Positions 54,811 to 63,535 of a stretch of DNA of 64,000 bases are shown one piece after another. The position numbers were made by a program, and so were the translations under genes. The DNA lies in contig NZ_CP064703.1 in assembly GCF_023101085.1 (NCBI RefSeq), positions 2,852,001 to 2,916,000 of the forward strand, read 5' to 3'. Under the pieces are notes generated by a model. The model had not been told where the DNA came from. It saw only the letters and a program-made list of their open reading frames with translations, and made no database searches. This DNA is from Bradyrhizobium sp. 170. Lineage in GTDB: Bacteria; Pseudomonadota; Alphaproteobacteria; Rhizobiales; Xanthobacteraceae. Numbering within the stretch: the stretch's first letter is position 1; every line of letters starts with the position of its first letter.

Positions 54811-54830
54811 CGGCGGTTCGTTCGCCGCCG
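54811..54830 (+). terminator. Short GC-rich hairpin after aldolase pair
   Basis: CGGCGG (54811-54816) pairs with CCGCCG (54825-54830) over an 8-base loop. No T run follows. Weak terminator candidate at the end of the aldolase operon. Confidence 0.4.
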
Positions 54831-55091
54831 CCTGCTCTTAGGAATGAAAGGTTTGACGATACTTACTGGCTGGCTGACATGGCTACCGCGAGTTTGCACG
54901 CGGGGAGCACGGACGAACATTGGCTTGATTACGAAGAAAATGAAAACCGATCTACAAGTGAGCAGTCCAGTCGTCAGCCGCGGGTAGCGCCGCGGACTAA
55001 TCGCGGGATAACAATGACCGCCGGGCGGTACCTTGCGATCGAATAACGCCTTCAGAACAGAACCACGATCTTTCACGTTAGGAGATGAATC

Positions 55092-56024
55092 TTGCGTATA
55101 TTGGTCATCGGCGCCGGAGCTATGGGCGGATACTTTGGCGCGAGGCTTCTGGCCGCGGGACGTGACGTCACGTTCCTGGTGCGGCCGAAGCGAACGGTAG
55201 CTCTTGCGAAAGGTGGCCTCGTTGTGAAGAGCAAGGCCGGCGATCTTCATCTGCCGTCGCCCCCGACTGTCACGTCCGACCGCCTCGATGGTTCGTATGA
55301 TCTTATAATGTTGAGCTGCAAGGCTTACGATCTCGACGGCGCCATTGAATCCTTCGCGCCGGCAGTGCACGAAAAAACCGTCATTGTCCCTCTTTTGAAC
55401 GGCTTGCGTCATATAGATGTGCTGAACGCGCGGTTCGGCGAAAAAAGGGTGTTCGGCGGTCAATGCGCCATCTCGGCCGCGCTTTCCGCCGAAGGAGAGA
55501 TTGTACATCTGTCGGATTTGAATACGCTGAGCTTTGGAGAGCAGAACGGAGCGCGATCCGAACGTCGCGACGAGATCGTCAGTGCCTTGTCTGGCGCCAA
55601 TTTTGTTGCCGAACTAAGCGACAACATTCTGCAAGGCATGTGGGAAAAGTGGGTGTTCATTGCTACCGCCGCCGGCTCGACCAGCTTGATGCGCGCGTCG
55701 ATCGGAGACGTCGTAGCTGCCGGCGCCTCGAGCGTGGTGACGAAGCTGCTTGGCGAGTGCAGCGCGATTGCGGCCAAGCAGGGATTTGAACCGCGTTCGG
55801 CATATCTAGATGGCGTGCGTTCCATACTCACAACGCCGGGTTCTCCGCTGATGGCCTCCATGCTCCGCGATATCGAGCGGGGAGGGCCGATTGAGGGCGA
55901 TCATATCCTCGGTGATCTGCTTAGTCGCGGCGCAGGAGGTGACGTCCCAATCCTTCTTAGTACGGCGTACGCACATGCGAAGTCGTATGAGGCGCGTCGC
56001 GCTCGGGAAGCCGGTGCACGTTAG
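55092..56024 (+). CDS. Ketopantoate reductase-family protein (PanE/ApbA)
   Basis: A 310-residue NADPH-dependent reductase. Start is TTG at 55092 with AGGAG ten bases upstream; no ATG fits. Nucleotide motif ILVIGAGAMGGYFGARLL, catalytic Lys in LSCKAYDLD and C-terminal MWEKWVFIATAAGSTSLMRA with the conserved Asn/Glu region. Housekeeping pantoate synthesis uses one such gene; this copy in a catabolic region probably reduces another 2-keto acid. Confidence 0.85.
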   Translation: MRILVIGAGAMGGYFGARLLAAGRDVTFLVRPKRTVALAKGGLVVKSKAGDLHLPSPPTVTSDRLDGSYDLIMLSCKAYDLDGAIESFAPAVHEKTVIVPLLNGLRHIDVLNARFGEKRVFGGQCAISAALSAEGEIVHLSDLNTLSFGEQNGARSERRDEIVSALSGANFVAELSDNILQGMWEKWVFIATAAGSTSLMRASIGDVVAAGASSVVTKLLGECSAIAAKQGFEPRSAYLDGVRSILTTPGSPLMASMLRDIERGGPIEGDHILGDLLSRGAGGDVPILLSTAYAHAKSYEARRAREAGAR

Positions 56025-56317
56025 CGATGATGCTCTCGAAGAGGTAGGCAGAACTTCGCTGTACCACAGGATCATGCGGGTCGCTACGGGACCCTTGCAT
56101 GGACTGACAATGCCGGGTGCGGCGAGAAGCTTCGGCCTGATTACTGGGTTCATCCCCCGTCTGACGGAATATCGTTCGGCCCAGACGACCGACCTGAAGC
56201 CGGAGGACAATTGGACGTATGTTGCGTCTAGTGCCGAGTATCCGGCCCCGGCAGCTAGGCGCCTGACATCTAACGCTGTGCGCCGCTCGGTGTGATGACA
56301 AGGCTTGGGAGGACGAT
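56025..56317 (+). other. Possible small ORF of unknown family between reductase and oxidase genes
   Basis: A plus-strand frame ending at 56295 (reading from about 56014: SDDALEEVGRTSLYHRIM, PLHGLTMPGAARSFGLITG, ending AVRRSV) could encode a peptide of about 90 residues. It overlaps the reductase end or has a poor start. I do not recognise the family. It may be a fragment. Confidence 0.25.
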
Positions 56318-57476
56318 GTGGTTCACTATGGCGACTATCAGATGGAAATCTATCGCGCAGGCCTGGACGGACGGTTGCCGAAGCTTCCGGTCGATTTTCG
56401 CAGCCTCGAGGCATGGGCTCACGCCGCAATGCCGCCGGGGCTGGTATCTTATGTTGCGGGTGGCTGCGGGAACGAGCACACGCAAGACATCAACGTATCG
56501 GCATTCGAACGCTGGGGGTTGATTCCGCGGATGTTTGTCGGCGCTGCCAAGCGGGACATGTCGATTGATCTGTTCGGGATGCGGCTTCCTTCACCAATAT
56601 TCATGAGTCCCATCGGCGTTATTGGTGTGTGCGCGCAGGACGGGCTCGGCGATATCGCAACGGCAAAGGCTGCACGGAAGCTTGGCGTGCCCATGGTGGC
56701 ATCGACCTTGAGCAACATTCCGCTGGAAGAGGTTGCTTCGGAGTTTGGTGATACGCCGGGCTTCTTTCAGCTATATACGCCTACTGATCGTGCGCTTGCA
56801 GAGAGCCTCGTCCGCCGGGCGGAAGCTGCAGGTTTCAAGGGAATCGTTGTGACTCTGGATACGTGGGTGACCGGATGGCGCCCCCGGGATCTCAATCAGT
56901 CCAACTTTCCGTTTCTCCGCGGACATTGTCTCGGCAACTACTTCTCAGACCCCGTATTTCGCGCCAGTCTCGCAGACCCGCTTGACGAGGATATGCAGGC
57001 AGGCATCATGCAGTGGGGGAAGATTTTCGGAAATCCTCTGAATTGGGATGATCTTCCGTGGTTGCGCTCGCTGACGAAATTACCGTTGATAATGAAGGGT
57101 ATTTGCCATCCCGACGACGCGCGGCGCGCGATCGATGCTGGCGTCGATGGCATCTACTGTTCAAACCATGGCGGCCGCTAAGCCAACGGCGGCATTGCAG
57201 CGGTGGACCCCGGGTATCGTCAAAGCCTCCGGCAACACCCCCGTTCTGTTTGATTCCGGGATACGCTCAGGGACTGACGTTATAAAGGCTTTGGCCCTCG
57301 GTGCGACGGCTGTCGGCGTTGGTCGGCCGTATGCTTATGGGCTGGCGCTGGATGGCGTCGAGGGCATCGTTCATGTGCTGCGTTGCATTCTAGCCGAGGC
57401 GGATTTGCTGATGGCCGTCGACGGGTATCCCAGCCTCGCCGATCTGCATCCGTCGTCCCTGATGTCTGTTGGTTGA
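56318..57476 (+). pseudogene. FMN-dependent alpha-hydroxy-acid oxidase (lactate 2-monooxygenase-like), nonsense and frameshift
   Basis: From GTG 56318 (GGGAGG upstream) the protein matches the lactate monooxygenase group: SYVAGGCGNEHTQDIN, PIFMSPIGVIGVCAQ, QLYTPTDRALAE, and IYCSNHGGR with the catalytic His-Arg. After GGR the codon for Gln is TAA (CAA to TAA), then a 1-base shift near 57205 moves the rest ([36 protein letters not shown]) into another frame to 57476. Two lesions in one gene suggest real inactivation. Confidence 0.75.
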
Positions 57477-57703
57477 AGAAACCAACTATCTTGAGACCCA
57501 CGAGCAGCGAACCGATAGACTTGCGCGATTCAGCGGCCGCTTTGCCCGGTACTGCGCATTGCAATCATTTGAGCGACGTCTTCAGTGAGGCCATGGACGA
57601 CGCGCGGAAGAATGCGAACGTTCTCCCGCACGTCAGACCCGTTTGCCCATCGCGCGTGACGCTGGTTGTTCGTAACTCCGCTACTTCGTCCTGGTTATCC
57701 CGG

Positions 57704-58864
57704 TTAAGCGGCCATTCGCAGCAGATCAACGATGTCAGCTTCGGTTTTGAAAGGCCGCGGATTGGCCTGTACGAAGCGATGATTGATCGCAATCTTGCTG
57801 ATCTTGTCAAACTTGTCTTCGCCGATGCCGACATCGGCAAGGCGGGCAGGTAATCCAAGGCTTTTTGTGAATTCCGCAAAGGCATCAGCGGCTTCCATAC
57901 CTGGTGCGCCAAGAGCTGCCGCTAAACGCTTCTGCGCATCCTCGGTGAAAGGCTTATTGAATCGAAGCAGGCTCGGCATGATGACAGGTGTGCAATAGTA
58001 GTGGGGAACGTCGAAAGTCCCTCCAAGCACATGGCCAATGCCGTGACTTGCTCCCATCGGGACGCGTGCCTGGAGGCCATAAGATGCAAGCCATGAGCCC
58101 TGTTGAGATAGTCGACGCGCCTCCACATCATCAGGTTGCTGCAAGGTCCGGAGCATTCCTTCACGCAGAATGCGGATGCCTGCCAAAACGACTTCGTCAG
58201 CCAGCGGGGTGCCGGCGGGCGAGCACAACGCTTCGATACCGTGATCCATCGAACGCGTTCCCGATCCCATCCAAAGGTTCGCCGGCGTATGAAGAGTGAG
58301 GGCAGGGTCAAGGATGATCGCTACTGGCGACATTTGGGGATGGAAGAATATCTGCTTCAACTTATTGCGCTCATCGGTGACGAGCGCTGCTGCATTGTAT
58401 TCGCCACCATTAAGCGTCGATGGTACCGCGATCTGTCGGACTGTGGGCGAGCGAAACGGAGAGACGTTTACGCCTGGGCCCATCGGGAATGGATCGAAAC
58501 CCGCTTCATCGCGGATATCGTGCTCCATCGCCATGATGACTATCTTTGCGAGATCGATGGCAGAACCTCCACCAACGGCCACGATCAGATCAGCCTTTGC
58601 CTCGTTAGCTTGACAGGCAACTTCGGCAGCCTGTTTACGCGTCGTGTGCTGTTCAATTCCATCAAAGGTCGCCACGTGCTTGTTGCCAAGAGCACGCCGA
58701 ATCTTCTCGATCTCATTCGTCTTGGTGTTTAAGGTTCTACTGACGATAAGAAAGACGCGCTTAGCGTCAAGTCGCACCGCCTCATCGTTCAAAGCGTCAC
58801 ACGCAGCTTTGCCATAGACGACACGATCGATTGCGGGAAAATTGTGGATTCCGGTTTTGCGCAT
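57704..58864 (-). CDS. Iron-containing alcohol dehydrogenase
   Basis: A 386-residue group III alcohol dehydrogenase/maleylacetate-reductase-like enzyme. NAD(P) loop VAVGGGSAIDLAKIV, metal region MDHGIEALCSP and ASHGIGHVLGG with His ligands. Usual length. It probably oxidises an alcohol or reduces an aldehyde; maleylacetate reductase is also possible. The start ATG at 58864 is preceded by AT-rich DNA. Region 57477-57703 before its end has no supported gene. Confidence 0.88.
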   Translation of the reverse strand: MRKTGIHNFPAIDRVVYGKAACDALNDEAVRLDAKRVFLIVSRTLNTKTNEIEKIRRALGNKHVATFDGIEQHTTRKQAAEVACQANEAKADLIVAVGGGSAIDLAKIVIMAMEHDIRDEAGFDPFPMGPGVNVSPFRSPTVRQIAVPSTLNGGEYNAAALVTDERNKLKQIFFHPQMSPVAIILDPALTLHTPANLWMGSGTRSMDHGIEALCSPAGTPLADEVVLAGIRILREGMLRTLQQPDDVEARRLSQQGSWLASYGLQARVPMGASHGIGHVLGGTFDVPHYYCTPVIMPSLLRFNKPFTEDAQKRLAAALGAPGMEAADAFAEFTKSLGLPARLADVGIGEDKFDKISKIAINHRFVQANPRPFKTEADIVDLLRMAA

Positions 58865-59189
58865 GGTTTCCTACCGTCATTCAATAAGGCAAGTGACTTT
58901 AATATTAATAGTAACAGGGTGCAACAGAGAATTCGCTGGCGGTCGGGATGCGCGCAAGATCGACGATGCCCGTTCGGCGCGCATCCCAGTCGAACGCCAG
59001 GTCTTGACGGTAAGGCTAACGTCGGCGGTATTTCGGCAAGTCGTCTCCCTCGGCAATTTGAAGATCGGAGAGCAGTCATGGCTCTGTTGCGGACAACGGT
59101 TTGGGTGGATGAGACCGGGTCCGCATTCTCGATCCCTCCGTCTAGCCTCATCAATGCATCAGCAGTTGGCCCAGTCTTAAGCAGAAGGA
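58865..59189. other. Intergenic region with 10-bp palindrome
   Basis: TTAATATTAA at 58899-58908 is a palindrome 35-45 bases before the Fe-alcohol dehydrogenase start on the minus strand, inside an AT-rich promoter-like stretch. The rest shows no gene I can support. A TetR gene lies upstream in the same direction. Confidence 0.4.
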
Positions 59190-59804
59190 TTAGTGAGACT
59201 TGCGGAGAGCTTTCAGGATAAAGCGAATCTGGTCGCGCAGGTCTGCTTCCATATCTTCCCTGTGTTGAACGCAGTGCTCGATCAGAATCGGATGGAAGAA
59301 CGGCACGAATGAGGATTTGACCGCTCGCGCGGCTTCCGCGGCATCGTCGACCACGAACTCGCCGGCTTCGACACCCTCGCGTATGATCGCCTCGACGATC
59401 GTCACCATCCGGTCGATGTGCGCCCTAATGATTGCCCAGTTCTCCTGCGTGGCAGTAACGATCAGGTCGTGCATATGCCTTTCCTTGACCAGCGTCATCT
59501 TGGTGTGTTGGTGAATGGCGGTCAGCAGCCGGTCGAGTTTCTCCATGGCCGGCGCGTTCGTGCGTGCGATTGCCAAGGCGAGTTCCGCAACCTCGCTCAT
59601 CAATCGCTCGCAGATGGACTCGTTGATCGCATCCCTGGAGGGAAAGAAACGGTAGACGTTCGCCGGGCTCATGCCTAGTTCGAGGGCGATGTCGGCTACC
59701 GACGTCTTATGGTGACCGATGCGACGAAAGTGCTGCTCCGCCACCTTCAGGATGCGTGCGCGCGCCTCGTCGCGATCAGTTCCCGTTCGGATCGGGCGAT
59801 TCAT
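59190..59804 (-). CDS. TetR-family transcriptional regulator
   Basis: The protein has 204 residues from ATG at 59804 (GGGAAGAG site); the frame can be extended to 59918 without support. Helix-turn-helix TSVADIALELGMSPANVYRF at about 34-53. C-terminal TetR_C domain with LKALRK ending. Gene lies upstream of the Fe-alcohol dehydrogenase in the same direction, 325 bases before its start, and may control it or the RND pump. Confidence 0.87.
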   Translation of the reverse strand: MNRPIRTGTDRDEARARILKVAEQHFRRIGHHKTSVADIALELGMSPANVYRFFPSRDAINESICERLMSEVAELALAIARTNAPAMEKLDRLLTAIHQHTKMTLVKERHMHDLIVTATQENWAIIRAHIDRMVTIVEAIIREGVEAGEFVVDDAAEAARAVKSSFVPFFHPILIEHCVQHREDMEADLRDQIRFILKALRKSH

Positions 59805-59956
59805 GGGTCTCTTCCCAATTGATAAACCGGATCTGTCACGCCCGTCCGAGTTGGACATCTGCGTGACGGTTGTAGCGATCAGCTCAAGGCTGTTCGACGC
59901 CTTCATTGTGCCAAGCACACCGGTTAATGAGCGTGAAATCTGGTCTGAATTGCTAT

Positions 59957-60142
59957 CTACTGCTGTAGCCCGATGCCACCCGGGCGCGAGCGCAACTGCC
60001 CTTCAAGGTGCCCGAGGTCCCGCTCTAGCTTATCGACGCGCCGTTCGAGAGTGGCCATGTAATCGCCGGTCGGGTCGGCCATGTCTTCCAGCATTTTGGC
60101 GATCTGCGCAATCTTGGTCCATAGTCGCTTTGATCCACTCAT
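59957..60142 (-). CDS. Conserved small coiled-coil-like protein
   Basis: The protein has 61 residues from ATG at 60142 with GTGGAGG 6 bases upstream. Sequence SGSKRLWTKIAQIAKMLEDM, then MATLERRVDKLERDLGHLE, shows heptad leucine spacing at the C-terminal half. Small proteins of this kind are frequent in Bradyrhizobium. Function unknown. Confidence 0.65.
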   Translation of the reverse strand: MSGSKRLWTKIAQIAKMLEDMADPTGDYMATLERRVDKLERDLGHLEGQLRSRPGGIGLQQ

Positions 60143-60339
60143 GTTTGCCTCCACGTTTAGGGTTAGCTTGGCGAGCGGGCGTCGTCCGTGGTTCCATCGA
60201 AACTTAAATTGAGACTGACTGATGCCGCCTTGGCTCTGCAGACTTGTTCATCCGCCGATTTTGATTCGGAATCACGTGGTGTAAAAGCACGGGCAAACCA
60301 GCGGTCGAGGTTTGAACCATCTCCTGCAACAACAGAAAC

Positions 60340-63300
60340 CTACTCCGCAGCCGTTGCTGTTCGCACTTCCAGCTCCTCCGTCGAATCCTCATGGAGGTCA
60401 TCTGCAGTCGGCTTGATCCGGAACCACGCAGCATAGAGCGCAGGAAGGAACAGCAGGATCAGCACCGTGCCGACCGCCGTGCCGCCGATCAGTGTATACG
60501 CCATCGATCCCCAGAAGACGGAGTGCGTGAGGGGGATGAAGGCCAGCACGGCGGCAAGTGCGGTCAGGATCACGGGCCTCGTGCGCTGCACCGTGGCCTC
60601 GATGACGGCGTGATAGTCGTCAAGGCCGGCAGCACGGTTCTCCTTGATTTGTTCGGTCAGGATCAGAGTGTTGCGCATCAGGATGCCCGCCAGTCCTATC
60701 AGGCCCAGAATGGCGTTGAATCCGAAGGGCTGGTTAAAGACGAGCAACATCGGCACGACGCCGACGAGGCCAAGCGGTGCCGTCAGCATGACCATGGTCA
60801 TCGTCGAGAAGGATCGTACCTGCAGCATGGTGACGATCAGCATGGCGGCGATCATGGCGGGAAAGATCGTCGCCAATGCGTCATTGGCCTTGGTTGCCTC
60901 CTCGATCGATCCGCCCAATTCGATGCGATAGCCGGCCGGAAGGGATGCGATCAGCGGCTCAAGGGCCGTCTTGATCTCCTTTGAAACCTCTGGAGGCTGG
61001 GTCGCCTCATTGATGTCCGAGCGAATCGTGACGATGGGCGTGCGATCGCGGCGCTTCATGATCGGCTCTTCCAGACGGATTTCCGAATGGCCGATCTGCT
61101 CGAGCGGAATCGGGCGGCCGTCCCGGCTCATCAGTGAGAAATCCGCCAGACGCGTCGGATCCAGCCGCTCGCGGCCGGCGCTGCGTGCCACGATGGGGAC
61201 ATTGCGAATGTCTTCGCGGACCTGCGTGATGGCGACGCCGGTAAGGAGGAACTGCAGTTGCCGGCCCACCTCCGCTGGCGAGAGGCCGATCAGGTTCAGT
61301 CGATCCTGATCAGGGATGAAGCGGAGCACTGGGGTGCGATCACCCCAATCGCGGCTTGCTTGCCGCACATCGGGAACGCCACGCATGATTCCGAGAGCTT
61401 TTTCAGAGATCGCGTACAATTGCGCGGGATCAGGCCCCATGACGCGAAACTCGACCGGGAATGGCGTATAGGGTCCGAACACAAGCTGCGTGACGCGCAC
61501 ATTGGCCTCAGGTGCAAGCCCCTGCGACACCGCCTCTCGGAGCCGGTGCTTCAAAGCCTCGCGCGCCTCCGCGTCCGGTGTAAGCACGACGACCTTGGCG
61601 AAGGCCGGATCAGGCAGCTCCGGCGCCATCGCGAAGAAGAATCGGGGAGCGCCCTGACCGACATAGCTCGTGACGATCTTGGCCTCCGACTGGCCGTGCA
61701 GCCAGCGTTCGAGCTTCTCGACTGTGGCGGTCGTCGTCCCGATGCTGGTACCTTCCGGCAAGCGAACCTCCACCAGCACTTCGGGACGGTCGGACGTCGG
61801 GAAGAACTGCTGCTTGAGGGCGCCCATGCCGGCCCCGGAAAGCGCGAAAGCGATGGCGACGATGCCGCAGGTTACGAACTTGTGGCGCACGGCGAAGGTG
61901 ATGAGGCTTCGCAGGCGCCGATAGTTCGGTGTGCCGTAAATCGCGTGGTGACCGCCTTCGACCGGCTTGATCGCGGGCAGCATCTTGACGCCGAGGTAGG
62001 GCGTGAAGATCACCGCGACGATCCAGGAGACGATCAGGGCGAACCCCACGACCCAGAAGATGTTGCCGGCGTATTCACCGGCCGTCGAGCGCGCGAAGCC
62101 CACCGGCAGGAAGCCGGCGACCGTCACGAGTGTGCCCGACAACATCGGCGCCGCAGTGTGGCTCCACGCGTAGGCCGCCGCCTTGATGCGGTCCATGCCC
62201 TCTTCCATTTTCACCACCATCACCTCGATGGCGATGATGGCGTCGTCCACGAGAAGACCAAGCGCCAGGATGAGGGCGCCGAGCGTGATGCGGTCGAAGA
62301 ACCGGCCGGTTTCCAGCATGATGAGGAACACGACGGCAAGCGTCAGGGGGACGGCAGCCGCCACGACGATGCCGACGCGCCAACCGAGGCTGAGCAGGCT
62401 CACCAGCAGCACCACGCCGAGCGCCATCGCAAACTTCATCATGAATTCGTCAACCGCCGAGGTGATGTTGACGGCCTGGTCGCTGACCTTGGCCAGAGTC
62501 ATCCCGAGTGGCAGCGTCCGAGCGATAGCGGCGGACCGCTCCTCCAGCGCCTTGCCGAGCGCGAGGCCATCCCAGCCCTCTTGCATAACCGCTGCGAGCA
62601 TGACGGAGGGCTCACCCTGGTGTCGAATGAGGTAGGTGGGAGGATCCTCGTAGCCGCGGCGCACTTCGGCGATGTCGGAGAGTTTCAGCGTCCGTCCCGC
62701 AGCGACGATCGGCGTGTCGGCGATCGCCTGGACGCTGTCATAAGCGCCGTCGACTCGGATGAAGACCTGCGGCCCCTTGGTATCGATCGAGCCTGCCGGT
62801 GTGAGGGTGTTCTGCCGCTGCAAGGCGGCAACGATATCCTGTGCCGACACGCCGAGGGTTGCCAGTTTGGCATAGGAGAACTCGATGAAGATCTGTTCGG
62901 GACGTTCACCGAGGATGTTGATCTTCTTGACGCCGGGCACGTGCAGGAGGTCCTGGCGAATGGTCTCGGCTTGCCTGGCGAGTTCCCGCATCGGCATGCC
63001 CTTCGCCTTGAGGGCATAAAGGGCAAAGCTCACGTCCGAATATTCGTCGTTAACGAAGGGGCCGAGCACACCAGACGGCAGCTTGCGGGCTTCGTCCCCG
63101 AGCTTCTTGCGGGCTTGGTAGAACTCCTCCTGCACGCTCGATGGCGGGGTGCTGTCCTTCAGCGTGAGCATCATATACGCATAACCTGGCCGGGTGGTCG
63201 TCTCCACTCGGTCGTACCAGGTCAGCTCCTGAAGCCGCTTCTCCAACGGTTCGGCGACTTGGTCCTGCATCTCGCGCGCCGTCGCGCCCGGCCATACCGT

Positions 63301-63450
63301 CGTGACCGTCAGGGTTTTGATGGTGAAGGATGGATCCTCCGCCCGCCCGAGCATGATGAAGGCGTAGGCGCCTGCGGCCGCCATCAGGAGGATGAAGAAC
63401 AAGGTGACGGCGCGTTCGCGAACGGCGATCGCGGAAAGATTGAGGTTCAT
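60340..63450 (-). CDS. RND-family efflux transporter inner-membrane protein
   Basis: A 1036-residue pump of the hydrophobe/amphiphile-type RND superfamily, 12 predicted membrane helices with two large periplasmic loops. The conserved N terminus (ILLMAAAGAYAFIMLGRAED) and the TM4 proton-relay motif LALGLLVDDAIIAIE are present. It forms a tripartite efflux system with an adaptor and an outer-membrane channel. Only the last residues of the adaptor gene remain upstream, overlapping the start as TGATG. The pump may be an orphan or use another adaptor. Confidence 0.92.
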   Translation of the reverse strand: MNLNLSAIAVRERAVTLFFILLMAAAGAYAFIMLGRAEDPSFTIKTLTVTTVWPGATAREMQDQVAEPLEKRLQELTWYDRVETTTRPGYAYMMLTLKDSTPPSSVQEEFYQARKKLGDEARKLPSGVLGPFVNDEYSDVSFALYALKAKGMPMRELARQAETIRQDLLHVPGVKKINILGERPEQIFIEFSYAKLATLGVSAQDIVAALQRQNTLTPAGSIDTKGPQVFIRVDGAYDSVQAIADTPIVAAGRTLKLSDIAEVRRGYEDPPTYLIRHQGEPSVMLAAVMQEGWDGLALGKALEERSAAIARTLPLGMTLAKVSDQAVNITSAVDEFMMKFAMALGVVLLVSLLSLGWRVGIVVAAAVPLTLAVVFLIMLETGRFFDRITLGALILALGLLVDDAIIAIEVMVVKMEEGMDRIKAAAYAWSHTAAPMLSGTLVTVAGFLPVGFARSTAGEYAGNIFWVVGFALIVSWIVAVIFTPYLGVKMLPAIKPVEGGHHAIYGTPNYRRLRSLITFAVRHKFVTCGIVAIAFALSGAGMGALKQQFFPTSDRPEVLVEVRLPEGTSIGTTTATVEKLERWLHGQSEAKIVTSYVGQGAPRFFFAMAPELPDPAFAKVVVLTPDAEAREALKHRLREAVSQGLAPEANVRVTQLVFGPYTPFPVEFRVMGPDPAQLYAISEKALGIMRGVPDVRQASRDWGDRTPVLRFIPDQDRLNLIGLSPAEVGRQLQFLLTGVAITQVREDIRNVPIVARSAGRERLDPTRLADFSLMSRDGRPIPLEQIGHSEIRLEEPIMKRRDRTPIVTIRSDINEATQPPEVSKEIKTALEPLIASLPAGYRIELGGSIEEATKANDALATIFPAMIAAMLIVTMLQVRSFSTMTMVMLTAPLGLVGVVPMLLVFNQPFGFNAILGLIGLAGILMRNTLILTEQIKENRAAGLDDYHAVIEATVQRTRPVILTALAAVLAFIPLTHSVFWGSMAYTLIGGTAVGTVLILLFLPALYAAWFRIKPTADDLHEDSTEELEVRTATAAE

Positions 63451-63535
63451 CAGTTGGCCACTCCTATTTCCTCGACGTTCGTCGTGACGCTCGCGCCGTC
63501 CTGCAGCAGGTGGGCGCCGAGTGAACCGCGCTTAC
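63450..63535 (-). pseudogene. Remnant of RND periplasmic adaptor gene (C-terminal end)
   Basis: Minus-strand frame GSLGAHLLQDGASVTTNVEE ending IGVAN, with its stop overlapping the pump ATG (TGATG). This is the typical C-terminal end of membrane-fusion proteins (hydrophobic LLQDG-V). Sequence before about 63530 changes to a different gene, so the adaptor has been replaced or deleted. Confidence 0.5.
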
